This document shows positions 7,072-16,286 of a stretch of 37,380 nucleotides of DNA, piece after piece. Every line of letters begins with the position of its first letter. Position 1 is the stretch's first letter. The stretch spans positions 1-37,380 of the forward strand of contig CANBDX010000021.1 in assembly GCA_947367315.1 (NCBI GenBank). Reading direction: 5' to 3'. The notes beneath the pieces were generated by a model. The model saw nothing but the letters and a program-made list of their open reading frames with translations. It searched no databases and was not told the origin of the DNA. Origin of the DNA: an uncultured Bacteroidales bacterium (lineage in GTDB: Bacteria > Bacteroidota > Bacteroidia > Bacteroidales > UBA932). A program made the translations under genes and the position numbers.

Positions 7072-7079
7072 TATCTTTG
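7072..7079 (+). promoter_or_regulatory. -7 element of the main glycan-utilization operon
   Basis: TATCTTTG matches TAnnTTTG exactly, 30 bases before the first operon ATG at 7110. No canonical TTTG -33 box exists at the usual spacing; a run of eight G (7050-7057) occupies that position. A missing -33 box fits an activator-dependent promoter. No other convincing promoter or terminator is visible in the roughly 29 kb downstream, so this probably drives the whole operon. Confidence 0.65.
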
Positions 7080-7109
7080 CGGTTGTAATAACACTTGACC
7101 CACCAACCA

Positions 7110-7955
7110 ATGAAAACTATCTTACGAATTACGTATGTCTGCTTAGCCGCACTGATTTTGTCTTCCTGCAGTCCCCGTATCACTGTCATGAGTTTTAATG
7201 TCAGGCAGAGCAAGGCGAAAGAGGTTGATCCGAATAATTCATGGACCAACAGGAAAGATGCCTGCTTGACGATGCTGAAGGAAACCATGCCGGACGTCGT
7301 AGGTTTTCAGGAGGTCCAGATGGGCGATCAGTGGCCGTTTTTCCGAGATAGCCTCAAAGCGTTGTATGATGGATATGCGCTCGGCAGAAGAGATGGAAAG
7401 GTAAAGGGAGAGACATCCGGATTTCTCTATAACCGCGATAAACTTACATTGCTTGAACATGGTACATTCTGGCTCTCGGAAACTCCCGAGCAGCCTTCTT
7501 TGTCGTTTGATGAGAAGTATTACCGTTCCGCAACATGGGGAATATTAAAAGTTGCCAGATCCAACAAGTGCTTTCTATACATCAACACTCACATGGGCTT
7601 GACCTATAAGTCTCAGGTTGAGGGCTTTAAAGTTATTCTCGCGAAACTATCAGAAATTAATCCGAATGGTTATCCGGTAGTCATCACAGGAGACTTCAAT
7701 GTTCCGATGGATCATGATGCATTTGCGACTGCCCGTCAGACTATGAATAATGCAATCGAGGTAGCTGAAAAGAAGCTCAATGCGGACGCACCTACCTATA
7801 ACGCATGGGGAAATGAACACAAGTATGCGGTAGTCGATCACATCTGGCTTTCCAAGGATGTGAAGTGTCTCCTTTATGTTACAGACAACAAAGAATATGA
7901 TGGTCACAAGTTCATATCTGATCATTTCCCTATAATGACTGAATTAAAATTCTAA
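7110..7955 (+). CDS. EEP-superfamily phosphodiesterase lipoprotein (first copy)
   Basis: An endonuclease/exonuclease/phosphatase fold enzyme, a metal-dependent hydrolase of phosphate esters, exported as a lipoprotein. The signal peptide ends in the lipobox LSSC with Cys20. All catalytic signatures are present: Asn in MSFNVR (N30), the metal ligand Glu in GFQEVQ (E68), His in NTHMG (H161), Asp/Asn in GDFNVP (D195, N197), VDHIW (D243), and SDHFP (D271, H272). The 281-residue length is that of a bare EEP domain. The ATG at 7110 is chosen over the track's TTG at 7095 because it begins a proper signal peptide. It is the first gene of the operon, 24 bases before a second EEP gene. The substrate could be a phosphodiester in a glycan, a nucleic acid or a lipid headgroup; context favours a glycan (inference). 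Confidence 0.9.
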   Translation: MKTILRITYVCLAALILSSCSPRITVMSFNVRQSKAKEVDPNNSWTNRKDACLTMLKETMPDVVGFQEVQMGDQWPFFRDSLKALYDGYALGRRDGKVKGETSGFLYNRDKLTLLEHGTFWLSETPEQPSLSFDEKYYRSATWGILKVARSNKCFLYINTHMGLTYKSQVEGFKVILAKLSEINPNGYPVVITGDFNVPMDHDAFATARQTMNNAIEVAEKKLNADAPTYNAWGNEHKYAVVDHIWLSKDVKCLLYVTDNKEYDGHKFISDHFPIMTELKF

Positions 7956-7979
7956 ACACAATTACAAACATTAATAACT

Positions 7980-8840
7980 ATGAGAAGAAAAATTCTTTAT
8001 CTATTTTCTCTCTGTCTTTTCGTCCTTGCTTCTTGTGAAAAAGAGCCTGAAGTAAAGAACAACAGACATAATCTCGGCCCGAATGAGTTGAAGATTATGA
8101 GTTTCAACATGAGAGAGCCCGCTGATGGCGGAAAGGATGAATGGGCTGTGCGAGCGGGTGCAGTCATGGCAATGTTCGACGATCAGCAGGCTTCTTTGAT
8201 GGGTTTTCAGGAGGCCGGCCATGAGTCAATTAATCGCTATCTGAAGGCGATCATTCCAAGTCACGGCTATGTTTTTGTTGATGAACTGGAGAACAAGAAC
8301 TCAATGGCGTACAGGCCGGAGTTGTTGAAGGTTGTAAAGAAAGGTCTGATCTGGCTTACTGACACTCCAAGTGTACCTTCTTTGAGCACAAGCGGTTATG
8401 TGAGAACAGCACGATGGGTCATTTTTGAGATTGTTGCAACCGGAACACAGTTTTTCTACATCAACACTCACTTTGACTTGTCTTCGACTGACCAGAAAGC
8501 GAACCTCAGGTACATTAACAAGCTGATCGCCCAGCAGAACAAGGATAATCTACCTATGGTCATGACAGGTGACTTCAATGTAGAGTCTTACACATCTGTT
8601 TTTGATTCTATACAGGAAACAATGGTATCAACCCGTGATGTCGCCCCTGTCACAGATAGCCATATGACATATAATGCATGGGGTAACACTTCGAAGCAAA
8701 GAATCATTGACCACATCTTCATGAGCAAGGAACTCGAATGCTCTGAGTACAAGACTGTTACTCAGTCATATGAGAACCACTACTATGTTTCTGATCACTA
8801 TCCAGTATATTCTATTATAAACTTTGATACCCATGAATAA
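7980..8840 (+). CDS. EEP-superfamily phosphodiesterase lipoprotein (second copy)
   Basis: A 286-residue paralogue of the preceding gene with the same fold and location. The lipobox is LASC with Cys19, followed by acidic residues (EKEPE), which in Bacteroidetes often accompany surface export of lipoproteins. Catalytic residues are intact: N43 in MSFNMR, E78 in GFQEAG, H164 in NTHFD, D198 and N200 in GDFNVE, D244 in IDHIF, and D272/H273 in SDHYP. Between these motifs it differs clearly from copy one, for example in the loop following the glutamate motif, so the two probably differ in specificity. Its last eight bases overlap the susC start (ATG at 8833), so expression is likely coupled to the transporter. 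Confidence 0.9.
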   Translation: MRRKILYLFSLCLFVLASCEKEPEVKNNRHNLGPNELKIMSFNMREPADGGKDEWAVRAGAVMAMFDDQQASLMGFQEAGHESINRYLKAIIPSHGYVFVDELENKNSMAYRPELLKVVKKGLIWLTDTPSVPSLSTSGYVRTARWVIFEIVATGTQFFYINTHFDLSSTDQKANLRYINKLIAQQNKDNLPMVMTGDFNVESYTSVFDSIQETMVSTRDVAPVTDSHMTYNAWGNTSKQRIIDHIFMSKELECSEYKTVTQSYENHYYVSDHYPVYSIINFDTHE

Positions 8841-11800
8841 CTTTTTCAAATATTTTCTATTGGTTATCGGTCTCTGTCTTATCTCGTTGACTGCCGTAGC
8901 GCAGAATATGATAAATGTGACCGGTAAGGTAATGGATGAAAGTGGCGAACCTCTTCCGGGAGTCGCCGTGATTGTTTCTGGTACTTCAAATGCAACAATC
9001 ACTGATTTTGACGGTCTATATTCGATAAATGCAGCAACCGGTAGTTTATTGGAATTTTCATGTCTCGGTTATGAGACCAAATCTGTAACTATTGGTCAAC
9101 AGGCCATTATCAACATCACTCTCAAGGAGGAGTCTTTCGCTCTTGAGGAGACAATCGTTGTGGGTTACGGTACTCAGCGTAAGGTCGACCTTACAGGATC
9201 TGTAGAGCAGATCGGCAGCGATGTCTTTGCTTCAAGACCTAACTCGAATGTGACACAGATGCTTGAGGGTGCGATTCCGAACCTCAATATCTCACTTGCC
9301 GACGGTAAGCCTATCCGTTCTGCCGAATTCAATGTCCGTGGTACAACTTCTATCGGACAGGGTGGTAGCGCGCTAATCCTTATCGACGGTGTGGAGGGTG
9401 ATCCTGCAATGATCAACCCTGATGATATCGCGTCAGTTTCAGTATTGAAAGATGCTGCTTCATCAGCGATCTACGGTTCACGCGCTCCTTACGGCGTGGT
9501 CCTCATCACAACCAAGAATGCAAAGAAGGGTAAACCGGTTGTGTCATACTCAAATAACTTCACTTTCTCGAATCCCGCAACAGATCCTGAATATGTGACA
9601 GACGGTTTCCAGTGGGCATGCATGTTTTACGAGGCGTGGTGGAATGAGAACGGTAGCAACCCAACTCACGCAAACACTATTATCAACTTCACAAAGGACT
9701 GGCTGAGAGAGTATCGCTATCGTAAGGATACTAATCAGCTGGGAACAGTTATCAGCGACGGTTCGTGGAGGATTGATGCTGGTAATTATGCATACTTCAA
9801 CGAAGGAACTGACTGGTTTGGCATTCTTTATAAGGATAATGCTTTTGCCCAGACACACAATATCTCTGTATCTGGATCAACAGACAAGTTCGACTACTAT
9901 GTGTCGGGCCGTATGTATAACTTCTATGGTCTTTACGACTCAAAGACTAATACTGATGATTGCCAAAGCCAGAATATGAGAGTGAAGGTGGGTTACAAGG
10001 CGTATGACTGGCTGAGAATCTACAATAACTTCGAGCAGGGACACCGTAAGTACAATAACCCGTTCGTATCAAGTGGTGCAGCCGGTAATATCTGGGCAAA
10101 TCTGCAGACAACTGCATTCCCTTGCGTTCCTTTCTACAACCCAGATGGTACAATGACTAAGGCCGCTGCTTATTCTGTCGGAGGTTTCCTCTATGGCAGC
10201 AGTAAGAGTGTGTATGAAACTGACTATATTAAAAATACTATCGGATTCAACGCGACATTCCTTGACAATGCTCTTACAGTAAACGGAGATGCAACTTATA
10301 AGCTTGATGACTACAACGGAATGAAGCGAACATATCCGGATGCATATTCCCCAGCTCCTGGTGTTATGGAGACCAAACCTGGCGTCGTTTCATCAATTCT
10401 TCAGGACCATAGCGATAAGAAGTACATCAGCTTGAACTTCTTTGCTGATTACACCAAGACACTTGGTAAGCACTACATCAAGGGTATGGTCGGATATAAC
10501 TACGAGCAGCGTACATATTCTGTTCTTTCAGCTCAGAATACTGACATCCTTACAGAGGACGTTGAGAACATCAACCTTGCATTGGGTTCTGACAACAAGA
10601 CAATCTCCGGCAAGTATAATAAGTGGAGATCTGTAGGTGTATTCTCACGTATCAACTACAGCTACGATGACAGATACCTCTTCCAGTTCAACGGCCGTTA
10701 TGACGGATCCTCTAAGTTCCCTGCAAATGAGCGCTGGGCATTCTTCCCATCTGCATCAGGAGCGTGGAGACTTTCTGAGGAACCTTGGTTTGAGGATAAT
10801 GTGAGTGATAAGTGGGTGTCGAACATCAAGTTCAGACTCTCGTACGGATCACTTGGAAACAGTAATGTGGATCCATATTACTATGATGAGTCCTTTGCTA
10901 TCGGAAATAGCCGTCTTATCAACGGACAGAAATATAGAAAAACATCCGCTCCTGACCCGATTCCGGACAATCTTACTTGGGAGACATCTACAACTTATAA
11001 TGTCGGAATTGACCTTGGATTCTTTAATGATCGGTTGAGCATTACAGGTGATGCATATCTTCGTAAGACATACGATATGTTTACAGCAGGTCCTACAATT
11101 CAGTCAGTATATGGAGCAGAAGCACCTGAAGGAAACTATGCCGAGCTTTCTACTCGTGGATTCGAACTCTCTGTAACCTGGAAAGATGGATTCAAACTTG
11201 GTGGCAAACCGTTCAACTACAGCATCAAGGGTACTTTGGCCGACTATACTTCAACTATCGACAAGTACAACAATGCAACCGGATATATCGGTGGTGGAAA
11301 CCATCCTGAGTACTATGCCGGAATGACTGTCGGCGAGATCTGGGGATTCGTGTCAAACGGACTCTGGCAGTATCAGGAGGATATTGATGCTGCAAATGCA
11401 AAAGCGCAGGCTGCAGGTCAGTCAAGATATGACTCTATCCACCAGCAGACCAACAACTATGACCTTTATCCTGGTTCTGTGAAGATCGAGGACCTTAACG
11501 GAAACGGGTATATTGATCGTGGCGACCAGACTCTCAGCAATCCGGGAGACCGTACTATAATCGGTAACTCTGAACCTCGCTATATCTACAGTTTCACACT
11601 TTCTGCAGATTGGAACAATTTCTATGCTTCAATCTTCTTCCAGGGTGTTGGAAAGCAGGACTATACAACTGACGGAGACTCAGGTATGATCTGGGGACAG
11701 TATAACCGTGCTTACAACCAGATTCCTAAGTGGATTCTCGGAAATTATTGGACTGAAGAAAATCGTGATGCATACATGCCACGTTATAACGCCCATTCAG

Positions 11801-12114
11801 AGCCATTTGCTCAGCAGACACGTCGTGCCAATACGCGCTATATGCTTGATGTGTCGTATATCCGTCTCAAGAATATTCAGTTCGGTTACCATCTTCCTGA
11901 GAAATGGCTCAAGCCTCTCCATATTTCTAAGGCAAGCCTGTTCTTCTCTGGTGAGAACCTTTGGGACTGGTCACCAATGTACAAGTACATCAAGAATACT
12001 GTTAACGTACTTGCACTTGGAGATGACCCGGAGAACTCTGATACAACAGCTGGAACAGGTGGATGTTATCCTGTACTCAGCTCATACAGTTTTGGTGTGA
12101 GTCTAACCTTTTAA
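8833..12114 (+). CDS. SusC/RagA-type TonB-dependent outer-membrane glycan importer
   Basis: The outer-membrane barrel that imports oligosaccharides with its SusD lid, powered by TonB. Signal peptide (first 24 residues, ending TAVAQ), then a carboxypeptidase-regulatory-like domain (VTGKVMDESGEPLPGVAVIV, about residues 28-105), the SusC-type TonB-box region (EETIVVGYGTQ), a plug domain with the typical ISVLKDAASSAIYGSRAP-like segment, and a long barrel ending in SYSFGVSLTF with the terminal aromatic residue of outer-membrane proteins. Its 1093 residues are normal for the family. The track's TTG start at 8824 adds three residues; the ATG at 8833 begins the signal peptide. It overlaps the upstream EEP gene by eight bases and is followed after 15 bases by susD. 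Confidence 0.97.
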   Translation: MNNFFKYFLLVIGLCLISLTAVAQNMINVTGKVMDESGEPLPGVAVIVSGTSNATITDFDGLYSINAATGSLLEFSCLGYETKSVTIGQQAIINITLKEESFALEETIVVGYGTQRKVDLTGSVEQIGSDVFASRPNSNVTQMLEGAIPNLNISLADGKPIRSAEFNVRGTTSIGQGGSALILIDGVEGDPAMINPDDIASVSVLKDAASSAIYGSRAPYGVVLITTKNAKKGKPVVSYSNNFTFSNPATDPEYVTDGFQWACMFYEAWWNENGSNPTHANTIINFTKDWLREYRYRKDTNQLGTVISDGSWRIDAGNYAYFNEGTDWFGILYKDNAFAQTHNISVSGSTDKFDYYVSGRMYNFYGLYDSKTNTDDCQSQNMRVKVGYKAYDWLRIYNNFEQGHRKYNNPFVSSGAAGNIWANLQTTAFPCVPFYNPDGTMTKAAAYSVGGFLYGSSKSVYETDYIKNTIGFNATFLDNALTVNGDATYKLDDYNGMKRTYPDAYSPAPGVMETKPGVVSSILQDHSDKKYISLNFFADYTKTLGKHYIKGMVGYNYEQRTYSVLSAQNTDILTEDVENINLALGSDNKTISGKYNKWRSVGVFSRINYSYDDRYLFQFNGRYDGSSKFPANERWAFFPSASGAWRLSEEPWFEDNVSDKWVSNIKFRLSYGSLGNSNVDPYYYDESFAIGNSRLINGQKYRKTSAPDPIPDNLTWETSTTYNVGIDLGFFNDRLSITGDAYLRKTYDMFTAGPTIQSVYGAEAPEGNYAELSTRGFELSVTWKDGFKLGGKPFNYSIKGTLADYTSTIDKYNNATGYIGGGNHPEYYAGMTVGEIWGFVSNGLWQYQEDIDAANAKAQAAGQSRYDSIHQQTNNYDLYPGSVKIEDLNGNGYIDRGDQTLSNPGDRTIIGNSEPRYIYSFTLSADWNNFYASIFFQGVGKQDYTTDGDSGMIWGQYNRAYNQIPKWILGNYWTEENRDAYMPRYNAHSEPFAQQTRRANTRYMLDVSYIRLKNIQFGYHLPEKWLKPLHISKASLFFSGENLWDWSPMYKYIKNTVNVLALGDDPENSDTTAGTGGCYPVLSSYSFGVSLTF

Positions 12115-12129
12115 GACGGTTTAACGATT

Positions 12130-13914
12130 ATGAAGAAATTTATCAAAATATTTACTCTTATCTCAATGTCTGCCGCCGCTTTTGTAGGCTGCGACCTGAC
12201 TGAGACACAGAAGGCAACTGCCGACAAGGCCTTGATCTTTGGTAGTGAGACCGGTTTGAGAGCATATACCATGTCGTTCTATGGTATGCTCCCTTCCAGC
12301 GATAAGGCTCATAGGCAGGAAGGAATGGCAGATTATCTGGCAAAAACTTCATTTGAAGACTATGAACTTGGAATCATTACATCTGAGAACTGTGGAACAT
12401 GGGACTGGTCTGATATCCGTGAGGTGAATTATTTCCTCGACAATAATACCTACGAATCAGTCCCTGAGGATGTCCGTAATAACTATAGCGGTATAGCTCT
12501 CTTCTTCAGAGCAAAGCTTTACTACGATAAACTTGTTAATTTCGGAGAAGTTCCATGGATCGGCCGCGTCTTGAATCCTGGTGACCCTGAACTTACAGCA
12601 CCAAGAGAAAGCAGAGATGTGATCGTTCAGCATATCATTGATGATCTTGACCAAGCTTATGAGTGGATTAAGTCGGAATCATCTTCTGATAGTCAGGCAT
12701 GTCTTCTGAACAAGTATTGTGCTATGCTTCTCAAATCACGAGTTTGTCTGTTTGAGGCATCATGGCGTAAGTATCATGCAGGAACTGACTATGTGAAGAA
12801 CTGCAAGATTACTTCATCCGAGTTGTTCAATCTTGCAGCCCAGGCCGCTGAGGAAGTGATGAAAAGCGGCAAGTTCTCACTCAACACAGGAACTTACAAA
12901 GACGGTAGCGGACCTTACAGCGCACTCTTCTCAAGTGATGTAGTTCCAACAAATGAGGTTATGCTTGCTGTGGCTAACGACACTGAACTTAGCGCAGGTT
13001 TCGGTAACTACTATTTCAATGTTCAGGAAACCCGTCCGTCACTTACACGTGCTTTCATGAACTCATACCTTAATATCGACGGTACTCCGTATTCAGAAAA
13101 ACACTCAAACGGTGCTTACAAGACTTTCCAGGAGGAGACAACTGGCCGTGACCTTCGTCTGAATCAGACCATCAGAGCGTATGATTACAAACGCACAAAC
13201 GCAAGCGGTGCAAGCGAACTGACTGTACCGAACTTCAATTATAGCCTTACAGGTTATCATATCACTAAGTATACAATTCCTGACGCAGCGTACGATGTGT
13301 ATGGAGCAAACAATAACGATATCCCTGTAATGCGTTATGCTGAGGCTCTTTTGAACTATGCTGAGGCTAAGGCAGAGCTTGGCTCATTGACAGACAAGGA
13401 TTGGGAGAATACTATCGGTGCTCTCCGCGCAAGAGCAGGTATCACAGGAGGCCTTAAAACAAAGCCTACAACAGTTGACCAGACATTCAAGTCAACATAC
13501 TTCCCTAAGATCAGTGATCCTGTAATCCTTGAAATCCGCCGTGAGAGAGCGATTGAGCTCTGTCTTGAAGGATTCCGTATGAGGGACCTCAAAAGATGGG
13601 CACGTGCAGATCTTTGGCAGACAGCAAAATGGTATGGTGTGTTCATCCCTGGATATGACAAACTTATCGATATCAATGGAGATGGAACAAATGATGTTTA
13701 CTTCAACAATCCATACGTATCTAACGTGCCAGCGGGAATGGAGCAGTACGTGGTAGCATTGAACGCCAATGTCGAAACAGTTACTGTAAACGGAGGTTTC
13801 GTACTTAACTACACACTTAAAGGTCGTGTGTGGGATGAAAGGATGTATCTCGACCCTATCTGCAGCGATGATATCCTTATGAATCCAAATCTTACTCAAA
13901 ACCCAGGATACTAA
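12130..13914 (+). CDS. SusD/RagB-family surface glycan-binding lipoprotein
   Basis: The lid partner of the SusC importer; it captures glycan at the cell surface. The lipobox is FVGC with Cys21, followed by acidic/polar residues. TPR-like helical regions of the family are visible: the early NYFLDNNTYES and RAKLYYDKLVNFGEVPWI segments and, in the C-terminal half, PVMRYAEALLNYAEAKAELG, IRRERAIELCLEGFRMRDLKRW and the ending YLDPICSDDILMNPNLTQNPGY. All are hallmarks of SusD_RagB proteins. At 594 residues it is complete. It pairs with the susC gene 15 bases upstream. Ligand specificity cannot be read from sequence. Confidence 0.96.
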   Translation: MKKFIKIFTLISMSAAAFVGCDLTETQKATADKALIFGSETGLRAYTMSFYGMLPSSDKAHRQEGMADYLAKTSFEDYELGIITSENCGTWDWSDIREVNYFLDNNTYESVPEDVRNNYSGIALFFRAKLYYDKLVNFGEVPWIGRVLNPGDPELTAPRESRDVIVQHIIDDLDQAYEWIKSESSSDSQACLLNKYCAMLLKSRVCLFEASWRKYHAGTDYVKNCKITSSELFNLAAQAAEEVMKSGKFSLNTGTYKDGSGPYSALFSSDVVPTNEVMLAVANDTELSAGFGNYYFNVQETRPSLTRAFMNSYLNIDGTPYSEKHSNGAYKTFQEETTGRDLRLNQTIRAYDYKRTNASGASELTVPNFNYSLTGYHITKYTIPDAAYDVYGANNNDIPVMRYAEALLNYAEAKAELGSLTDKDWENTIGALRARAGITGGLKTKPTTVDQTFKSTYFPKISDPVILEIRRERAIELCLEGFRMRDLKRWARADLWQTAKWYGVFIPGYDKLIDINGDGTNDVYFNNPYVSNVPAGMEQYVVALNANVETVTVNGGFVLNYTLKGRVWDERMYLDPICSDDILMNPNLTQNPGY

Positions 13915-13934
13915 TAGTTTTAAACCAATTATAT

Positions 13935-16274
13935 ATGAAAGCACTAAAAAACATTCTTTGGTCAGTCGCATTAGTTTGTGCGCTGCCAATGTTCTTTGGC
14001 TGTAACAACGAGTTGGAACAGCCTCAGATCAAGGAGCTTGCTGCTCCTGTGGTAACGGCTTCTCTTGAGGGACTTAATGTAGAACTTGAGTGGGATGCCG
14101 TTGTAAACGCTATGTCTTATAAGGTAGAGTACAAGAAGTCGACTGAGACTGAGTTTACTGCTGCAGGATCTGTAAACTACAGCCCATGCGTTGTGGAAGG
14201 TCTTGAACTTGACAACGTCTATGAGTTCCGCGTGAAGGCGGTTAACGGTGAAACAGAGTCTGCATGGTCTGAACTTGTCTCTGTTGAGATCGTTAAGTTG
14301 CTTGATAAGCCGGCACCTACATTCAACACAAGTATCTCTTTCATCGAGGTTAAGTGGGAAGCTGTAGAGGGCGCTGAGTCTTATAGAGTAGAATATAAGG
14401 CTACAGAAGCAACTGAGTTTACTGAAGCATATAAAGGTAACGGCGAGGACACAGAATTCAAGGTGAAGATCGGAAATCTTGAGGGCAGCACATCATATGA
14501 TGTACGCGTTTCATGCCTTGCAGAGGGCTTCAGCGAGACATTTACTGATGTCTTTACAATCACTACAACTGCAGCCCCTTCAAATGTTATCAGATCCGCA
14601 GATGAGTTCATTGCATGGCTTAAGGTAATTGATGGTCTTAATGAGGAGACTGCAGCCCTTGGAACAGACATTGATATGGCTGGTAAGGACTTCACAAGTG
14701 CAACAGGTTTTGCTGGTACTCTTGAGGGTCAGGGCTATGCAATCAAGAACCTCAAGACTGACAAGCCGCTCTTTGAGAAGAACAGCGGTACAATCCGTGA
14801 CCTCGTAATCGATGAGTCTTGCGAGTTTACTGTAAAGAACCAGAAATTCGGTGCTCTTGTGGCAGATGACCTCTATGGTAAGTATATTTCAGTAGTCAAT
14901 AACTCTACCATTACTTTCAAGGCTACTGCCAATGTAACTGATTGGTATATCATTGGTGGTCTTGTTGGAGTCGCTAAGGGATCTAACTTCACAGATTGTG
15001 CAAACAATGGTACAATTCTTTTCGATGCAACAGGTTATACTCATATTGATACTTCTATAGGTGGTATTGCCGGTTTTGTTGATGCAAGAGAGGTAGGAGC
15101 TATCTTTACATCATGTGAGAATAATGGTCCTCTTTCGATCAAGGCGAAGTATGGCGTTCCTAGAACTACTTCATTCCTTGACTTTAACTCTGGTTGGGCA
15201 TGCGGTATCAGTATAGCTGGTATTGCTGGATCTGCATTTGGTGTTGACTACGGCGGAGAGGAAGTAAAATTCGAGTCTTGCTACAATAAGGTAGATGGTA
15301 AACTTTACCTCCTTCATACTGAAACTAACTCAGTACCAAGTGTAAATAGTACAGCAGCTTGTTCTCTCGCAGGTATTTTGGGAACAGGTGGTACTGGAAC
15401 ATTCAACAAATGTCAGAATCATGCACTTATTAAGGCAGACTGCCTTGTGGCAGGAACTGTAGACCCTGCTAATATGAAACTGCGTAATTACCTTCTTGGA
15501 GTTGGCGGTATTGCAGGATATGGATGGGATTCTTTCAAAGAAATAGCATCTTGTCAGAACCATGGTGATATTGAAGTAGAGTATTATGGTACTAATAACT
15601 CGTCATCAAATTATCGTGCTTCTGTTGGTGGCATCATCGCAAATACTTACAAGAATCCAAGTACTCCTGTCAATTATTGTAAGATGAAAGGTGATATTAC
15701 TGTTAAAGGTAATTCAAGTATTGCAGTCGGTGGAATCTCTGGATTCAATGGTAAGCAGATCAAGAATGAAGTGACATCAGATGTTACAATCAACGTGGTA
15801 GCTAATACATCATTTGTTGGAGGTCTGACTGGCTATATCGAGGGTTCTGCACATCTTCACCAGATCAAAGGCTGTACTTGTGCTGCAACAATCATTGCAG
15901 AAACAACTGATCCAGAAAACTCAAGCGTAACCAAGGGATATGCAGCAGCCGGTGGCTTGTTGGGAAGATGGGAAGGAAACAAGACAGAAGGAAGCCCATG
16001 CTTTATTGACTACGATGGTGATCCTTGCGTATTCAAGGGTTCTATCTCGTCAACCACTCTTGGACACGTTGGTCTAGTAATGGGCGTTTCTAACAATGCT
16101 AGTAATGCAAAGGTATTCGGATCTGTAGAAAGTCCTATCCAGATACTTAATACTGTTACTATCGCTAAGAAGGGAACAGAAGCAGTTGCGGTTACTTCTG
16201 CAAATGTCAAGGATCTTGCTATTGCACTTGATGCAGGAAATACAACTGTATATGTAACTTGTCCAAATAACTAA
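13935..16274 (+). CDS. Surface lipoprotein: two FN3-like domains plus GLUG-like repeats
   Basis: A likely surface glycan-binding protein in the position usually taken by SusE/F-type proteins. The lipobox is FFGC with Cys23. Residues about 33-213 hold two fibronectin-III-like domains (LEWDAV...YEFRVKAVNG, then VKWEAVEGAESYRVEY). Residues about 218-779 form a Gly/Asn-rich repeat region with periodic GG(I/L)xG segments followed by F-x-x-C-x-N-x-G units (FTDCANNG, FTSCENNG), like the GLUG motif found in beta-solenoid adhesin-type domains. The repeat region is clearly homologous to residues about 300-858 of the next protein; only the N-terminal modules differ. No catalytic motif is seen. Role in binding the substrate is inferred from its place behind susD. 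Confidence 0.8.
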   Translation: MKALKNILWSVALVCALPMFFGCNNELEQPQIKELAAPVVTASLEGLNVELEWDAVVNAMSYKVEYKKSTETEFTAAGSVNYSPCVVEGLELDNVYEFRVKAVNGETESAWSELVSVEIVKLLDKPAPTFNTSISFIEVKWEAVEGAESYRVEYKATEATEFTEAYKGNGEDTEFKVKIGNLEGSTSYDVRVSCLAEGFSETFTDVFTITTTAAPSNVIRSADEFIAWLKVIDGLNEETAALGTDIDMAGKDFTSATGFAGTLEGQGYAIKNLKTDKPLFEKNSGTIRDLVIDESCEFTVKNQKFGALVADDLYGKYISVVNNSTITFKATANVTDWYIIGGLVGVAKGSNFTDCANNGTILFDATGYTHIDTSIGGIAGFVDAREVGAIFTSCENNGPLSIKAKYGVPRTTSFLDFNSGWACGISIAGIAGSAFGVDYGGEEVKFESCYNKVDGKLYLLHTETNSVPSVNSTAACSLAGILGTGGTGTFNKCQNHALIKADCLVAGTVDPANMKLRNYLLGVGGIAGYGWDSFKEIASCQNHGDIEVEYYGTNNSSSNYRASVGGIIANTYKNPSTPVNYCKMKGDITVKGNSSIAVGGISGFNGKQIKNEVTSDVTINVVANTSFVGGLTGYIEGSAHLHQIKGCTCAATIIAETTDPENSSVTKGYAAAGGLLGRWEGNKTEGSPCFIDYDGDPCVFKGSISSTTLGHVGLVMGVSNNASNAKVFGSVESPIQILNTVTIAKKGTEAVAVTSANVKDLAIALDAGNTTVYVTCPNN

Positions 16275-16286
16275 TAATTAACAATC